From an uncultured Bacteroidales bacterium (GTDB taxonomy: Bacteria > Bacteroidota > Bacteroidia > Bacteroidales > UBA932), in assembly GCA_905235085.1 (NCBI GenBank), contig CAJOKD010000002.1:1-64000 (forward strand): a stretch of DNA of 64,000 nucleotides, written 5' to 3'. A program made the translations under genes and the position numbers. Every line of letters begins with the position of its first letter. Position 1 is the first letter of the stretch. Positions 15,972 to 24,988 of the stretch are shown in pieces. Under the pieces are notes generated by a model, which searched no databases, was not told the DNA's origin, and was given only the letters and a program-made list of their open reading frames with translations.

Positions 15972-16080
15972 TCCCGGGAACTATATCGAAAAAAAGGGAC
16001 ATCGGCAAATCCGTAATCTTCAAGATTTTCCTAATTTTCGAAAAAGATATGACCAATTATCTCTCAAAAACCCAAATGAT

Positions 16081-19000
16081 ATGAAATCATTCGATCTCAA
16101 AAAACAGATCGCCAGAATGGGAAGAAACCGATTGGTTCCCATTTTGGCTGCACTGCTGTGGACAGGATCCCTTGCATTCGCGCAGAACGTCGTGAGGGGT
16201 ACTGTCACGGATGAAAATGGGGAACCACTCCCAGGTGTTTCCGTAGTCGTAAAGGAAGGCGGAAAGGCTGTGACGGGTGTCATGACGGACATGTCCGGCC
16301 AGTATTCGCTCTCTGTTCCGGCAGGGGATGAGCTGGAGTTCAGCTTCGTCGGCTTCCAGACTCAGACCTTCCCAGCCGACCAGGTTCCCGGCAGCCTTTC
16401 CCTCGCTACCGACATCCTTCAGGAATCGGTGGTGATCGGTTATGGTACCGTGAAGAAAAAGGACGTCCTGGGATCCATCTCGACCGTCCGTGAGCAGGAT
16501 CTTGTGAACCGCAAGACCGGCAATGTGGTCGAGTCCATGCGAGGTATGACTTCAGGTGTCAAGATCACCAGCAGCGGTCAGCCTGGTTCCGGGTCTGCAA
16601 TCCAGATCCGTGGTATCGGTTCCTTTACGGGCAACTCTCCTCTGTTCATAGTTGACGGTTCCTACGGTGGAAGCGAACTCGGACTGAATGTGGACGATAT
16701 CGAGTCCATCCAGGTCCTGAAGGACGCATCTTCCGCCGCCATCTATGGTTCCAGGGCTGCGAGCGGTGTCGTCATCATCACTACGAAGAAAGGAAAGGCA
16801 GGCCCTCTCAAGGTTACCGCTGACGCTTCAGCCCAGCTCTACTGGCTGCCTCGTTACGACCTGATGGATGCCGAGACCTACAAGCTGTATGACGACCGTG
16901 CATACCAGGAGGCAATGCTCCAGGGTGTTCCTGGAGTCACCAAGACCCAGAACCACTTCGACGGAGATACCGACTGGCAGGATGAAATGCTCAGGACCGG
17001 CTTGCTCCAGAATTACAATGTCTCCCTCTCCGGCGGCAACAATGACATCCGTTACTACGTGTCCGCCAACCACAAGAGGGATGCCGGTGCCTTGAGATAT
17101 ACCGGTTACGAACATACGGGATTCCGTATCAATACCTCTGGAAAGAAGGGCATCTTCGAATTCGGAGAGAACTTCTTTTTCAACAAGTCCAACACCCAGA
17201 AGCTCAACACGGCTACCGGATGGATCTGGTCCAACTTCATCGCTATGCCTCCTACCATTCCGGTATACGATGAGAGCCATCCTGGCGGATACGGCTACGG
17301 TGACCCTGACAGGGCCAACACCTACGCTCTCAACCCGGTCGGATACGAAGAGCTGTATCATGCGGAGAACGGACAGCAATACCTCTACGGAGACGTATAT
17401 GGCTTGCTGCACCTTTACAAGGACATCTTCTCCACCAAGCTGAACGTATCCTACAAGAACTACTTCGGAGAGACTTCTTCGCTCCGTAAGAAGGGTAATT
17501 GGACGATGGGCCAGGGCGACGATGCCGCATCCATCGGATATTCGACGGCAAAGCACGACAGGATCATCATCGAGAATACCTATAATTTCGATTATACGGT
17601 AGGACAGAACGTGATCAACGCAGTGGCCGGTTTCTCGTACGATACCTTCCACGAGGAGTACCGCGGTGAGAGCAAGCTGAATCCTCTCACGATCGGCGAC
17701 CGCTACATCACTTCGATCAGTTCAGCTACCGGCACCCAGACGGCTACCGGAAGCTATATCGAATATGCCCTCATCTCCTACTTCGGACGTCTTAACTATT
17801 CATTCGCCGACCGCTACCTGATCCAGCTGACAGCCCGCCGGGACGGTACTTCCCGTCTCCCAGCCGGCAATCGCTGGGCCAACTTCGCATCTGCTTCCAT
17901 CGGATGGCGTATCAGCAAGGAACCGTTCTTCAACGTTTCCTGGATCGACGACCTCAAGCTCAGGGCCAACTATGGTACCCTCGGTAATTCGAACATCGGA
18001 GCCTGGGACTATGTTTCGACCCTCAACACCGCTCCGCGCGCAATTATGGAAGGCGACGAAAAGGCTGTCGGTATCACTCTCTCCAACCTGACCAACAACG
18101 ACCTGGTCTGGGAGAAGAAGACTACGGCCAACGTCGGTGTCGACCTGACCGCACTCAACCGCAGGTTCACGGCTTCAGCCGAATGGTTCCTCTCCAAGAG
18201 TACGGACCTTCTGCTCGGTGCTCCTATCCTCTGGACAACCGGTAACGAAGGCGGCGCTCCTACCGTCAATGCTGGTTCCCTGCAGAATACGGGTATCGAA
18301 CTGGAACTCGGCTGGAACGACCAGATAGGTGACTTCAGCTATTCCATCAACGGTAACGTATCCACGCTGAAGAACAAGATCCTCAAGCTTGGTTATGATT
18401 CCACCGTTTCCTATACCTCTACTTCCATTTCCGAGGTAGGACAGCCTCTGGGTATGTGGTATCTCTACAAGACCCTGGGCATATTCCAGACTCAGGAGGA
18501 AGTTGATTCCTATGTCAACGCCGAGGGCAAGATCATCCAGCCTACGGCTTTGCCGGGAGATATCAAGTACGACGACTACGACGGCAACGGACAGATCGCT
18601 TCCGCTGACCGCCAGGTAGTCGGAAGCCCTTGGCCAAAGCTCTATGCCGGACTCAACTTCAGCATGGCTTGGAAGGGCTTCGATATGAGCATCCAGGGAT
18701 ACGGCCGCTTCGGCCACCTGGTATTCAACGGTGCCAAGTCTACGGCCGGCGACTTCGTCAACAACAACAATAACTTCAACGGTTATAAGCCTTGGACCCA
18801 GGAAGATCCAACCACGAACACGCCTCGTATCATCTACGGCGATTCCCGCAACTCCCGCGGTGACCAGGATCGCTGGCTCGAGGACGGTTCCTTCTGGCGC
18901 TTCAGCGACATCGCTTTCGGATATTCACTCCCTGTGAACATCATCAAGAAGATCGGAATGGATAAGATCCGTTTCTCTGTCATCGGGAAGAACCTGCTGA

Positions 19001-19125
19001 CTTTCACCAAGTACACGGGTCTTGATCCTGAGTTCGCTGACAGCGGCATCTACTCCATCGGATATGACGGGTGTTCGTTCCCGAACCCTCGTTCCGTCCA
19101 GTTCGCCGTTTCATTCACCTTCTAA
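16081..19125 (+). CDS. SusC/RagA-family TonB-dependent outer-membrane transporter
   Basis: 1014 residues: signal peptide ending at AFAQ, a carboxypeptidase-D-like domain (about 38-115, VRGTVTDENGEPLPGVSVVV), plug (about 125-235, with VVIGYGTVKKKDVLG, IQIRGIGSF and SAAIYGSRAASGVVIITTKKG), and the SusC beta-barrel to the C-terminal VQFAVSFTF. No N-terminal STN domain, so no anti-sigma signalling. It forms the import barrel with the SusD lid encoded next. It is the first gene of an eight-gene plus-strand operon behind the LacI operator; the ligand is inferred to be a ribonucleoside or ribose-containing compound from downstream genes. Confidence 0.95.
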   Translation: MKSFDLKKQIARMGRNRLVPILAALLWTGSLAFAQNVVRGTVTDENGEPLPGVSVVVKEGGKAVTGVMTDMSGQYSLSVPAGDELEFSFVGFQTQTFPADQVPGSLSLATDILQESVVIGYGTVKKKDVLGSISTVREQDLVNRKTGNVVESMRGMTSGVKITSSGQPGSGSAIQIRGIGSFTGNSPLFIVDGSYGGSELGLNVDDIESIQVLKDASSAAIYGSRAASGVVIITTKKGKAGPLKVTADASAQLYWLPRYDLMDAETYKLYDDRAYQEAMLQGVPGVTKTQNHFDGDTDWQDEMLRTGLLQNYNVSLSGGNNDIRYYVSANHKRDAGALRYTGYEHTGFRINTSGKKGIFEFGENFFFNKSNTQKLNTATGWIWSNFIAMPPTIPVYDESHPGGYGYGDPDRANTYALNPVGYEELYHAENGQQYLYGDVYGLLHLYKDIFSTKLNVSYKNYFGETSSLRKKGNWTMGQGDDAASIGYSTAKHDRIIIENTYNFDYTVGQNVINAVAGFSYDTFHEEYRGESKLNPLTIGDRYITSISSATGTQTATGSYIEYALISYFGRLNYSFADRYLIQLTARRDGTSRLPAGNRWANFASASIGWRISKEPFFNVSWIDDLKLRANYGTLGNSNIGAWDYVSTLNTAPRAIMEGDEKAVGITLSNLTNNDLVWEKKTTANVGVDLTALNRRFTASAEWFLSKSTDLLLGAPILWTTGNEGGAPTVNAGSLQNTGIELELGWNDQIGDFSYSINGNVSTLKNKILKLGYDSTVSYTSTSISEVGQPLGMWYLYKTLGIFQTQEEVDSYVNAEGKIIQPTALPGDIKYDDYDGNGQIASADRQVVGSPWPKLYAGLNFSMAWKGFDMSIQGYGRFGHLVFNGAKSTAGDFVNNNNNFNGYKPWTQEDPTTNTPRIIYGDSRNSRGDQDRWLEDGSFWRFSDIAFGYSLPVNIIKKIGMDKIRFSVIGKNLLTFTKYTGLDPEFADSGIYSIGYDGCSFPNPRSVQFAVSFTF

Positions 19126-19137
19126 TACCGGACTAAG

Positions 19138-20721
19138 ATGAAAAGATATATATCAGTTTTCGCTTGCGTCCTTGCCGCATTGACAGTCTTTTCCTCTTGT
19201 GGGGATAAGTATATCGACATCGAGAACGGCAACAGCCTCAACACCAGTATGTACTGGAAGACCGAGGAGGACATGAACACCAATCTGATCGCAGTCTACA
19301 ATATGTTCTACCGTCAGGGAACGTGGACTCGAAACATCTACACCCAGCTCAACGGAATGGCCGACGACGGTGTCAGCTATGCTGGCTGGACGGAGCTCAA
19401 CGAGTGGACCAAGTTCAAGTATACCAACTATAACTTCGCAGAAGGTCAGGCAAAGATCTGGAGGGAGCATTGGACGGCCGTCAACAGGGCCAACCAGGTT
19501 CTCGACCACATCGATGACCCCAACATAGTGTTCGCTGACGAGCAGGACCGCCTGGACATCAAGGGTCAGGCTCTCTGGCTCAGGGCTTTCTACTATTACT
19601 ATATGGTAGCGCTCTGGGATAACATCCCGCTGCTGCTGCATACCTCTTCCGCAGGTGACCAGCCGGCGAATTCCACCCCGGATGCCATATTCGAGGAAAT
19701 GGAGAGCAACCTGGTCGAGGCTATCGGCTACCTGCCGCTGACCCGTACCAAGGAAAGGGCACGCCCTACCAAGGGTTCAGCTTACGGTCTCCTTGCCCGC
19801 TACTATGCACAGCACCACAAGTGGTCTGATGCTGCCAAGTGCCTGGAATGGATCGTCGAAGGTGAAGGAAAGGGGATATATTCCCTGGAACCTGACTGGA
19901 AGGACAACTTCAACAACAAGAAGGAGAACAACGTAGAGTCCCTGTACGAGATCCAGTTCTCGCTCGTGAACTACGTCGGATTCGACCAGACCGACAACTA
20001 CCGCGATGCCAACGCTCAGCTCGGAACCCAGATCGAGGTCAACCAGTCTCCTAAGGGCACCGGCTGGAACAACGTGGAAGGCAACAGGTGGATAGTCGAA
20101 TACTTCAAGCGTGAGAAGACGACCGACGGCAAGAACGACCCTCGTCTGTACTACACCTGCTGGTATGACCAGGCTACTTCCGACTTCCCTGAGCACGGCG
20201 ACCAGCTGATCTACGGAAAGACCTGGTCCGATGGTTATTCCGACAGCGGCAACCGAGTGTTTATCAAGAAGTACTCTACCGACGTGATGCCTCTATATTA
20301 CTGGAACGACAACAACTTCCGTTCAATCCGACTCGCGGATATGCTCCTGCTGTATGCCGAAGTCCTGAACGAAGTCAACAAGGGCCCGAACGCCAAGGCT
20401 GTGGAATATGTCAACAGGGTACGTACCCGTGTCGGCCTTCCTACCCTTGCTGAAAGCACCTACTATGACGGAGCCAAGATCTCGTCCGACTATGCTGCAT
20501 TCAAGGAGCACATCAAGATCGAGAGGGCTCTCGAGACAGCATTCGAATGTGTCCGCTGGATCGACCTCAAGCGCTGGGGCTTCGATGATTCCGTAGTGAA
20601 GGATCTCCAGAAACGAGACGTGGACTTCAACAATTTCGTTCTCGGCAAGCACGAGAGGCTCCCTCTCCCGCAGCGTGAGTGCGACAACAATCCAAACCTT
20701 GAGCAGAACCCTAATTATTGA
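19138..20721 (+). CDS. SusD/RagB-family nutrient-binding surface lipoprotein
   Basis: 527 residues with lipoprotein signal (VLAALTVFSSC, Cys 21), then SusD_NTD (NTSMYWKTEEDMNTNLIAVY) and TPR-like helices (GQALWLRAFYYYYMV) and C-terminal RagB/SusD domain (SIRLADMLLLYAEVLNEV, then RWIDLKRWG). It binds the ligand at the cell surface and caps the SusC barrel. It follows susC by 12 bases, and its stop overlaps the next start (TGATG), so the genes are translationally linked. Confidence 0.95.
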   Translation: MKRYISVFACVLAALTVFSSCGDKYIDIENGNSLNTSMYWKTEEDMNTNLIAVYNMFYRQGTWTRNIYTQLNGMADDGVSYAGWTELNEWTKFKYTNYNFAEGQAKIWREHWTAVNRANQVLDHIDDPNIVFADEQDRLDIKGQALWLRAFYYYYMVALWDNIPLLLHTSSAGDQPANSTPDAIFEEMESNLVEAIGYLPLTRTKERARPTKGSAYGLLARYYAQHHKWSDAAKCLEWIVEGEGKGIYSLEPDWKDNFNNKKENNVESLYEIQFSLVNYVGFDQTDNYRDANAQLGTQIEVNQSPKGTGWNNVEGNRWIVEYFKREKTTDGKNDPRLYYTCWYDQATSDFPEHGDQLIYGKTWSDGYSDSGNRVFIKKYSTDVMPLYYWNDNNFRSIRLADMLLLYAEVLNEVNKGPNAKAVEYVNRVRTRVGLPTLAESTYYDGAKISSDYAAFKEHIKIERALETAFECVRWIDLKRWGFDDSVVKDLQKRDVDFNNFVLGKHERLPLPQRECDNNPNLEQNPNY

Positions 20722-21758
20722 TGATTATGAAGAAAATCATTTATATATTGATCGGCGCTGTCCTGGTCTCCCTGCAGCTTTCCTGCACCAAGAATGAGGC
20801 GACCTGGATCGAGGATCCTACCTACAAGATCCAAAGCGACGAATGCTTGTTTGCGGTATATCCTGTCGCTGCTGCCGTTCCGGCTGAAGGCGGCGAGATA
20901 GAGTTCACCATCACAGGCGATGAGAACTGGACGGTGGAAATCGGTGAAGTGAATACCGCAAAGATAGACTGGTGCGTGCTTGAACAGACTTCCGGCAGCG
21001 GACCTGGCACCTTCAAGGCACGTGTAAGCCAGTCCAACTCCTTCGTCAAGAACCGTTCGATGGTACTTCTTGTCTCCAATGGACAGAAGACCCTCAAGAC
21101 GAAGATAGTCCAGGGCCTGCTTACCCTGGCGGACGACGAGGTCCTTATCAACGGCCTTATCTGGGCTAACCGCAACGTCGGCAAGCCTGGCACCTTCACG
21201 GATGAGATCGACGACATCGGCTACTGCTACCAGTTCAACCGCAAGGAAGGCTGGGTAGGCGGGAAGGCCAATCCTGATTTCGTCGCTGCGGTGAACAGCT
21301 ATGTTCCTTCAGAGGGCGATGAGTGGGTCACGAACGCGTGGACCAACAATCCTTGCCCGGAAGGCTGGCGCGTTCCTACAGGCCAGGAGGTCTGCGACCT
21401 TCTCGGTGACTCCGAGGCCAACCTGAAGGCAGTCTCAGTCGACCCTTCCGCAGCCAACGGATTCAAGCGCCGCGGCTACGTCGTCGGTGTGGACAAGTCC
21501 ATCGCCGCCGGCCTCACCAAGGAGAACATCACGGCCAGCGGAGCCCTGTTCTTCCCTCAGTCGGGATGGCTCAACGAATATGGCAACTGGGACCGTGACT
21601 GGCTCGTCGTCATAAGGACTGCGACTTCACTGAACAAGACTATGGGTGGTATGTTCCTCTCCAGCTGGGGCTATACGGATGCCTGGGGCTGGGGAGACGG
21701 ACAGAAGGTACGTGCTGCACCTGTCCGTTGTGTGAAGATCCTCGAAATCGAAGACTAG
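20721..21758 (+). CDS. BACON- and FISUMP-domain surface lipoprotein
   Basis: 345 residues from the ATG overlapping the susD stop. Lipoprotein signal (LIGAVLVSLQLSC), a BACON-type beta-sandwich (about 45-135: VPAEGGEIEFTITGDENWTV and VSNGQKTLKTKIVQG) and a C-terminal FISUMP (Fibrobacter succinogenes major paralogous) domain with GLIWANRNVG, NNPCPEGWRVPTGQE and the closing VRAAPVRCVK. Both domains are common in Bacteroidetes surface glycan- or ligand-binding proteins. In a PUL the third position after susCD is often a surface binding protein, which is the inferred role. Two in-frame ATGs at 20721 and 20727 are possible starts. Confidence 0.8.
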   Translation: MIMKKIIYILIGAVLVSLQLSCTKNEATWIEDPTYKIQSDECLFAVYPVAAAVPAEGGEIEFTITGDENWTVEIGEVNTAKIDWCVLEQTSGSGPGTFKARVSQSNSFVKNRSMVLLVSNGQKTLKTKIVQGLLTLADDEVLINGLIWANRNVGKPGTFTDEIDDIGYCYQFNRKEGWVGGKANPDFVAAVNSYVPSEGDEWVTNAWTNNPCPEGWRVPTGQEVCDLLGDSEANLKAVSVDPSAANGFKRRGYVVGVDKSIAAGLTKENITASGALFFPQSGWLNEYGNWDRDWLVVIRTATSLNKTMGGMFLSSWGYTDAWGWGDGQKVRAAPVRCVKILEIED

Positions 21759-22793
21759 ATGCGCAGGATCCTGTTTCCGATCTTGATGTTCCTTTCCGTC
21801 CTGGCGGTTTCCTGCCGGGATGGAAAGGATGCATCCGGATCCTTGGTCGTTCCGCAGGTGCGGTACGAACTGAGCGGAGGAGCCGGCCATTACGATTATG
21901 CACCCAGTTTCATCATCGATGAATACGGCATCATCTACGGGTTCCTTTGCGAGAACAAGAATCCTTTCGAGATCATCGATTACGTCTATCTTTACAAAGG
22001 GCTTCCGACCGGGGACGGCTACGTATGGCAGCCCGGGACTCAGATCATAGCCCCTTCCGAAACGGGATGGGACCATATACATATCTGCGATCCTGACGTA
22101 AGGGCCTTGAAGACAAGGTACAAGGGCAAGACATACAACTACATAATGACCTACCTTGGAGTGGACCAGTGGTTCAATCACAACCAGATAGGCCTGGCCG
22201 TCTCGGAAGCCATAGAAGGCCCCTACATCAAGTATGAGGGCAACCCTATCATCCCGTACGAAGGTCTTGACACTTGGGGGACCGGCCAGAGCACCAGCCT
22301 GGTGAAGAACGATTCCACCATCGTGGTCTATTACCACAACACAGGATCCGAGACAGGGTATTCCCGCAGGGAAGTTATCCTGAACGACCTGGATAATATA
22401 CGCCTGGGAGAACAGGAGGACATCCCGCACCTGACGGCCAATTCATATCCTGCACTTGGCAGGGACCATCTCTATATGGTATCGGAGATGCGCTCCGATG
22501 GATATGAGAAGGCGGTTCCGACCTGGGTCGGAGACCTCTGCAGGGTAGCCAGGATACCGTTGGACGGGGATATGTTCGCAGAAGAGGATCCTTGGGAGGT
22601 GCTGGGGTACGTCACTCCGGAGATTTCCGGTTTCCCTCGCAACCACAACCCCGGGTTCCTCACGGATGAGAAAGGTTATCTTCCTGATGAAGATAAGCTT
22701 ACGGTATTTTTCACCACCGGAGTGCTGGGAGACGACTGGCTTTGGTCGTATGACCTGTATTCCGCGGTATTCGATCTGACAAGTAGAAAGTAA
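21759..22793 (+). CDS. Five-bladed-propeller-like surface lipoprotein A (GH43-like, unassigned)
   Basis: 344 residues starting directly after the previous stop. Lipoprotein signal (LMFLSVLAVSC). The rest reads as a five-bladed propeller of the GH43/GH117 kind: YDYAPSFIIDEYGIIYGFLC, WDHIHICDPDV, TYNYIMTYLGVDQW, NQIGLAVSEAIEGPYIKYEG, GTGQSTSLVKNDSTIVVYYH, SYPALGRDHLYMVSE and GFPRNHNPGFLTDEKG. Acidic residues in the WD-x-x-H-x-CDP block could be part of an active site, but no CAZy family is claimed. A paralogue with the same blocks lies two genes downstream. Either a glycosidase acting on the imported ligand or a binding protein. Confidence 0.7.
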   Translation: MRRILFPILMFLSVLAVSCRDGKDASGSLVVPQVRYELSGGAGHYDYAPSFIIDEYGIIYGFLCENKNPFEIIDYVYLYKGLPTGDGYVWQPGTQIIAPSETGWDHIHICDPDVRALKTRYKGKTYNYIMTYLGVDQWFNHNQIGLAVSEAIEGPYIKYEGNPIIPYEGLDTWGTGQSTSLVKNDSTIVVYYHNTGSETGYSRREVILNDLDNIRLGEQEDIPHLTANSYPALGRDHLYMVSEMRSDGYEKAVPTWVGDLCRVARIPLDGDMFAEEDPWEVLGYVTPEISGFPRNHNPGFLTDEKGYLPDEDKLTVFFTTGVLGDDWLWSYDLYSAVFDLTSRK

Positions 22794-22799
22794 TCGGAA

Positions 22800-23831
22800 A
22801 TGAAAAAGCTTTTGTTCGCCGCGGCGGTAGTGGCCTCTGTCCTGACCGCTTGCGGGCGTAAGGAGGCTGCAGGGAACGCCGATACACCCCTGACAGTGAT
22901 AATGGAAACAGACCTGGGCAATGACGTGGACGACGCCCTTGCTTTGGATCTCCTGTACAAATACCAGGACGCCGGAAAGATTCGCATCCTGGCTGTAAAC
23001 CTCAACAAGAACGGCCAGGCTCCTGCTGAATATGCCGATATCCTGAACACTTGGTACGGCTACCCGGACATTCCGATCGGAATCATCCGGGACGGGGCTG
23101 ACTGCGAGACCGATGCCGTCAATTATGCAAAGGCGGTCGTGGACCTCAAGGACAGCCTGGGGAATCCGTTGTTCGCCCGTTCCCATCCGGATTATGACAA
23201 CTATCCGGAGGCGGTGACCCTGTATCGCAAATTGCTTGCAGGAGAGCCCGACAGCTCCGTGGTCATTGCATCAGTCGGTTTTTCCACCAACCTGATCCGT
23301 CTCCTGGAAACACCTGCGGACGAGTTCTCGCCGCTTACGGGCAAGGAGCTTGTCGGGAAGAAAGTCAAGCTTCTGGTTACCATGGCCGGCTGTTTCAACG
23401 ACCCTTCGCTTCACGAATACAATGTGGTAAAGGATATCCCGGCAGCCAAAGTCATATTCGGGGAATGGCCTACGCCGGTGGTGACCTCTCCTTTCGAGGT
23501 CGGTATCCAGATCCAGTATCCGGCCACCAGCATCGAAAACGATTTCGGCTGGGCACCGGCTCATCCTGTCGTGGAGGCTTATAAAGCGTACCTTCCTATG
23601 CCATACGACCGGCCCACCTGGGATCCGACGGCAGTGCTGTATGCAGTAGAGGGCGGAGACTGGTTCACGGTTTCCGAACCGGGACGCATCGTGGTCACCG
23701 ACGAAGGTTCCACCTTGTTCGAGGCTGACGAGGCCGGCACGCGCCGCTACCTCTCCGTGACGGACGACCAGGCCAAAGCCATACTCGACCATTTCGTGGA
23801 AGTCATTACGTCTGAACCTTCAGTTAAGTGA
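22800..23831 (+). CDS. Exported nucleoside hydrolase (inosine-uridine type)
   Basis: 343 residues with lipoprotein signal (FAAAVVASVLTAC). The nucleoside hydrolase signature is complete at the N-terminus: ETDLGNDVDDALALDLL carries the calcium-binding aspartates, and VIASVGFSTNL and LVTMAGCFND, and HPVVEAYKAY follow in order. It cleaves the N-glycosidic bond of nucleosides to free ribose and base. Being a lipoprotein places the reaction in the periplasm or at the surface, unlike cytoplasmic IunH. Together with ribokinase downstream it gives a complete path from nucleoside to ribose-5-phosphate. Its stop overlaps the next ATG (TGATG). Confidence 0.85.
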   Translation: MKKLLFAAAVVASVLTACGRKEAAGNADTPLTVIMETDLGNDVDDALALDLLYKYQDAGKIRILAVNLNKNGQAPAEYADILNTWYGYPDIPIGIIRDGADCETDAVNYAKAVVDLKDSLGNPLFARSHPDYDNYPEAVTLYRKLLAGEPDSSVVIASVGFSTNLIRLLETPADEFSPLTGKELVGKKVKLLVTMAGCFNDPSLHEYNVVKDIPAAKVIFGEWPTPVVTSPFEVGIQIQYPATSIENDFGWAPAHPVVEAYKAYLPMPYDRPTWDPTAVLYAVEGGDWFTVSEPGRIVVTDEGSTLFEADEAGTRRYLSVTDDQAKAILDHFVEVITSEPSVK

Positions 23832-24988
23832 TGAAGCATATCCGAATATTCTCCCTCTTCGCCGTTCTCCTGGCGCTGACTGCCTGCGGAGGAACAGATC
23901 CCGATGTCCCGGAAGAGACCATCGAGGTGACCGACTATGTCTTCTCCAAGCCTTCGTTCGTGTTCGGTTTCTCAGGTCAGAAACGGTATTCCTACTGTCC
24001 TTCGGTCATCGCTAACGCGGATGGTACATCCCATGTGTATTTCTGCGGCAATCCAAACCAAGGGACGATGGTGGACAACATCTACCATATCGTGGAGAAT
24101 GCCAACGGGACCCATACGACCGCGGTCAGCGTCCTTCAGCCGAGCCTTTCCTGGGACAGCCATCACACATGCGACCCTTCGGTGATAGAGGGATCGTTCA
24201 AGATGGACGGTACCACGTACAAATATGCGCTGTTCTTCCTGAGCAATCCTAAGGAGTATTACTACAACGAGATCGGGGTGGCTTTCAGCAATGACCTGGA
24301 AGCCGCTTCCTGGGTTAAATATCCTCAGCAGATCGTCAAGAAGACCTGGCCGGATGAAGGTGACCAGTCGCTCGGAGGGAATTCCAAATCCTGGGGCGTT
24401 GGCCAGCCTTCGGCAGTTTCCCTGGACAAGGGAGGGAAGGTCCTCCTGGTCTATACCATCGGAGATGCTTCCGGTACGAGGCTCGCTTACCGGCAGATGG
24501 ACCTTTCTGACATGTCCAATCCGGAATTGGGCATCGCACGTGACATGAACGCGGCCGGCCTGGATAACCTGAACGGAGCGTCGGACTACACCTGCAATTC
24601 TGATTTCGCCATCTCCCCTGATGACAACAAGATCATCATGGTCCGACCGGTCCAGCCGCATCCTTCGGCTTATCCTGCCTACATCCCAGTAGCACAGGAA
24701 GTCGATTACATGGACCTGGATTCGTTCCTTTCCGGAATAGGCAGATGGACGGCCCTGGCACGTATCGACGAGACTCTGAGCGGCTTCCCACGCAATCACA
24801 ACGCCGGCCTGTCGCGCGACAGTTTCGGCCATGTGAAGGATTGGGAGACTCCGACGGTCTATTTTACAGTAAGCAAGCAGGCTCCTGACGTGAATGCCTC
24901 AACGGGCAACCATGCGGAGTGGACTTATCATATTTACAAGACAAAACTGAGCAAGCGGGTCCGTACCGTGACCCGTCCTAAGACTTGA
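23831..24988 (+). CDS. Five-bladed-propeller-like surface lipoprotein B (paralogue of A)
   Basis: 385 residues. Lipoprotein signal (FAVLLALTAC). Same block order as lipoprotein A: YSYCPSVIANADGTSHVYFC, WDSHHTCDPSV, YKYALFFLSNP, NEIGVAFSNDLEAASWVKY, GVGQPSAVSLDKGGKVLLVY, SDFAISPDDNKIIMV and GFPRNHNAGLSRDSFG. The two share the WD-x-x-H-x-CDP and SGFPRNHN motifs but overall similarity is low, so divergence is old. The pair brackets the nucleoside hydrolase, suggesting coordinated surface steps. A GTG at 23828 is an alternative start but ATG 23831 overlaps the previous TGA in the usual way. Confidence 0.7.
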   Translation: MKHIRIFSLFAVLLALTACGGTDPDVPEETIEVTDYVFSKPSFVFGFSGQKRYSYCPSVIANADGTSHVYFCGNPNQGTMVDNIYHIVENANGTHTTAVSVLQPSLSWDSHHTCDPSVIEGSFKMDGTTYKYALFFLSNPKEYYYNEIGVAFSNDLEAASWVKYPQQIVKKTWPDEGDQSLGGNSKSWGVGQPSAVSLDKGGKVLLVYTIGDASGTRLAYRQMDLSDMSNPELGIARDMNAAGLDNLNGASDYTCNSDFAISPDDNKIIMVRPVQPHPSAYPAYIPVAQEVDYMDLDSFLSGIGRWTALARIDETLSGFPRNHNAGLSRDSFGHVKDWETPTVYFTVSKQAPDVNASTGNHAEWTYHIYKTKLSKRVRTVTRPKT

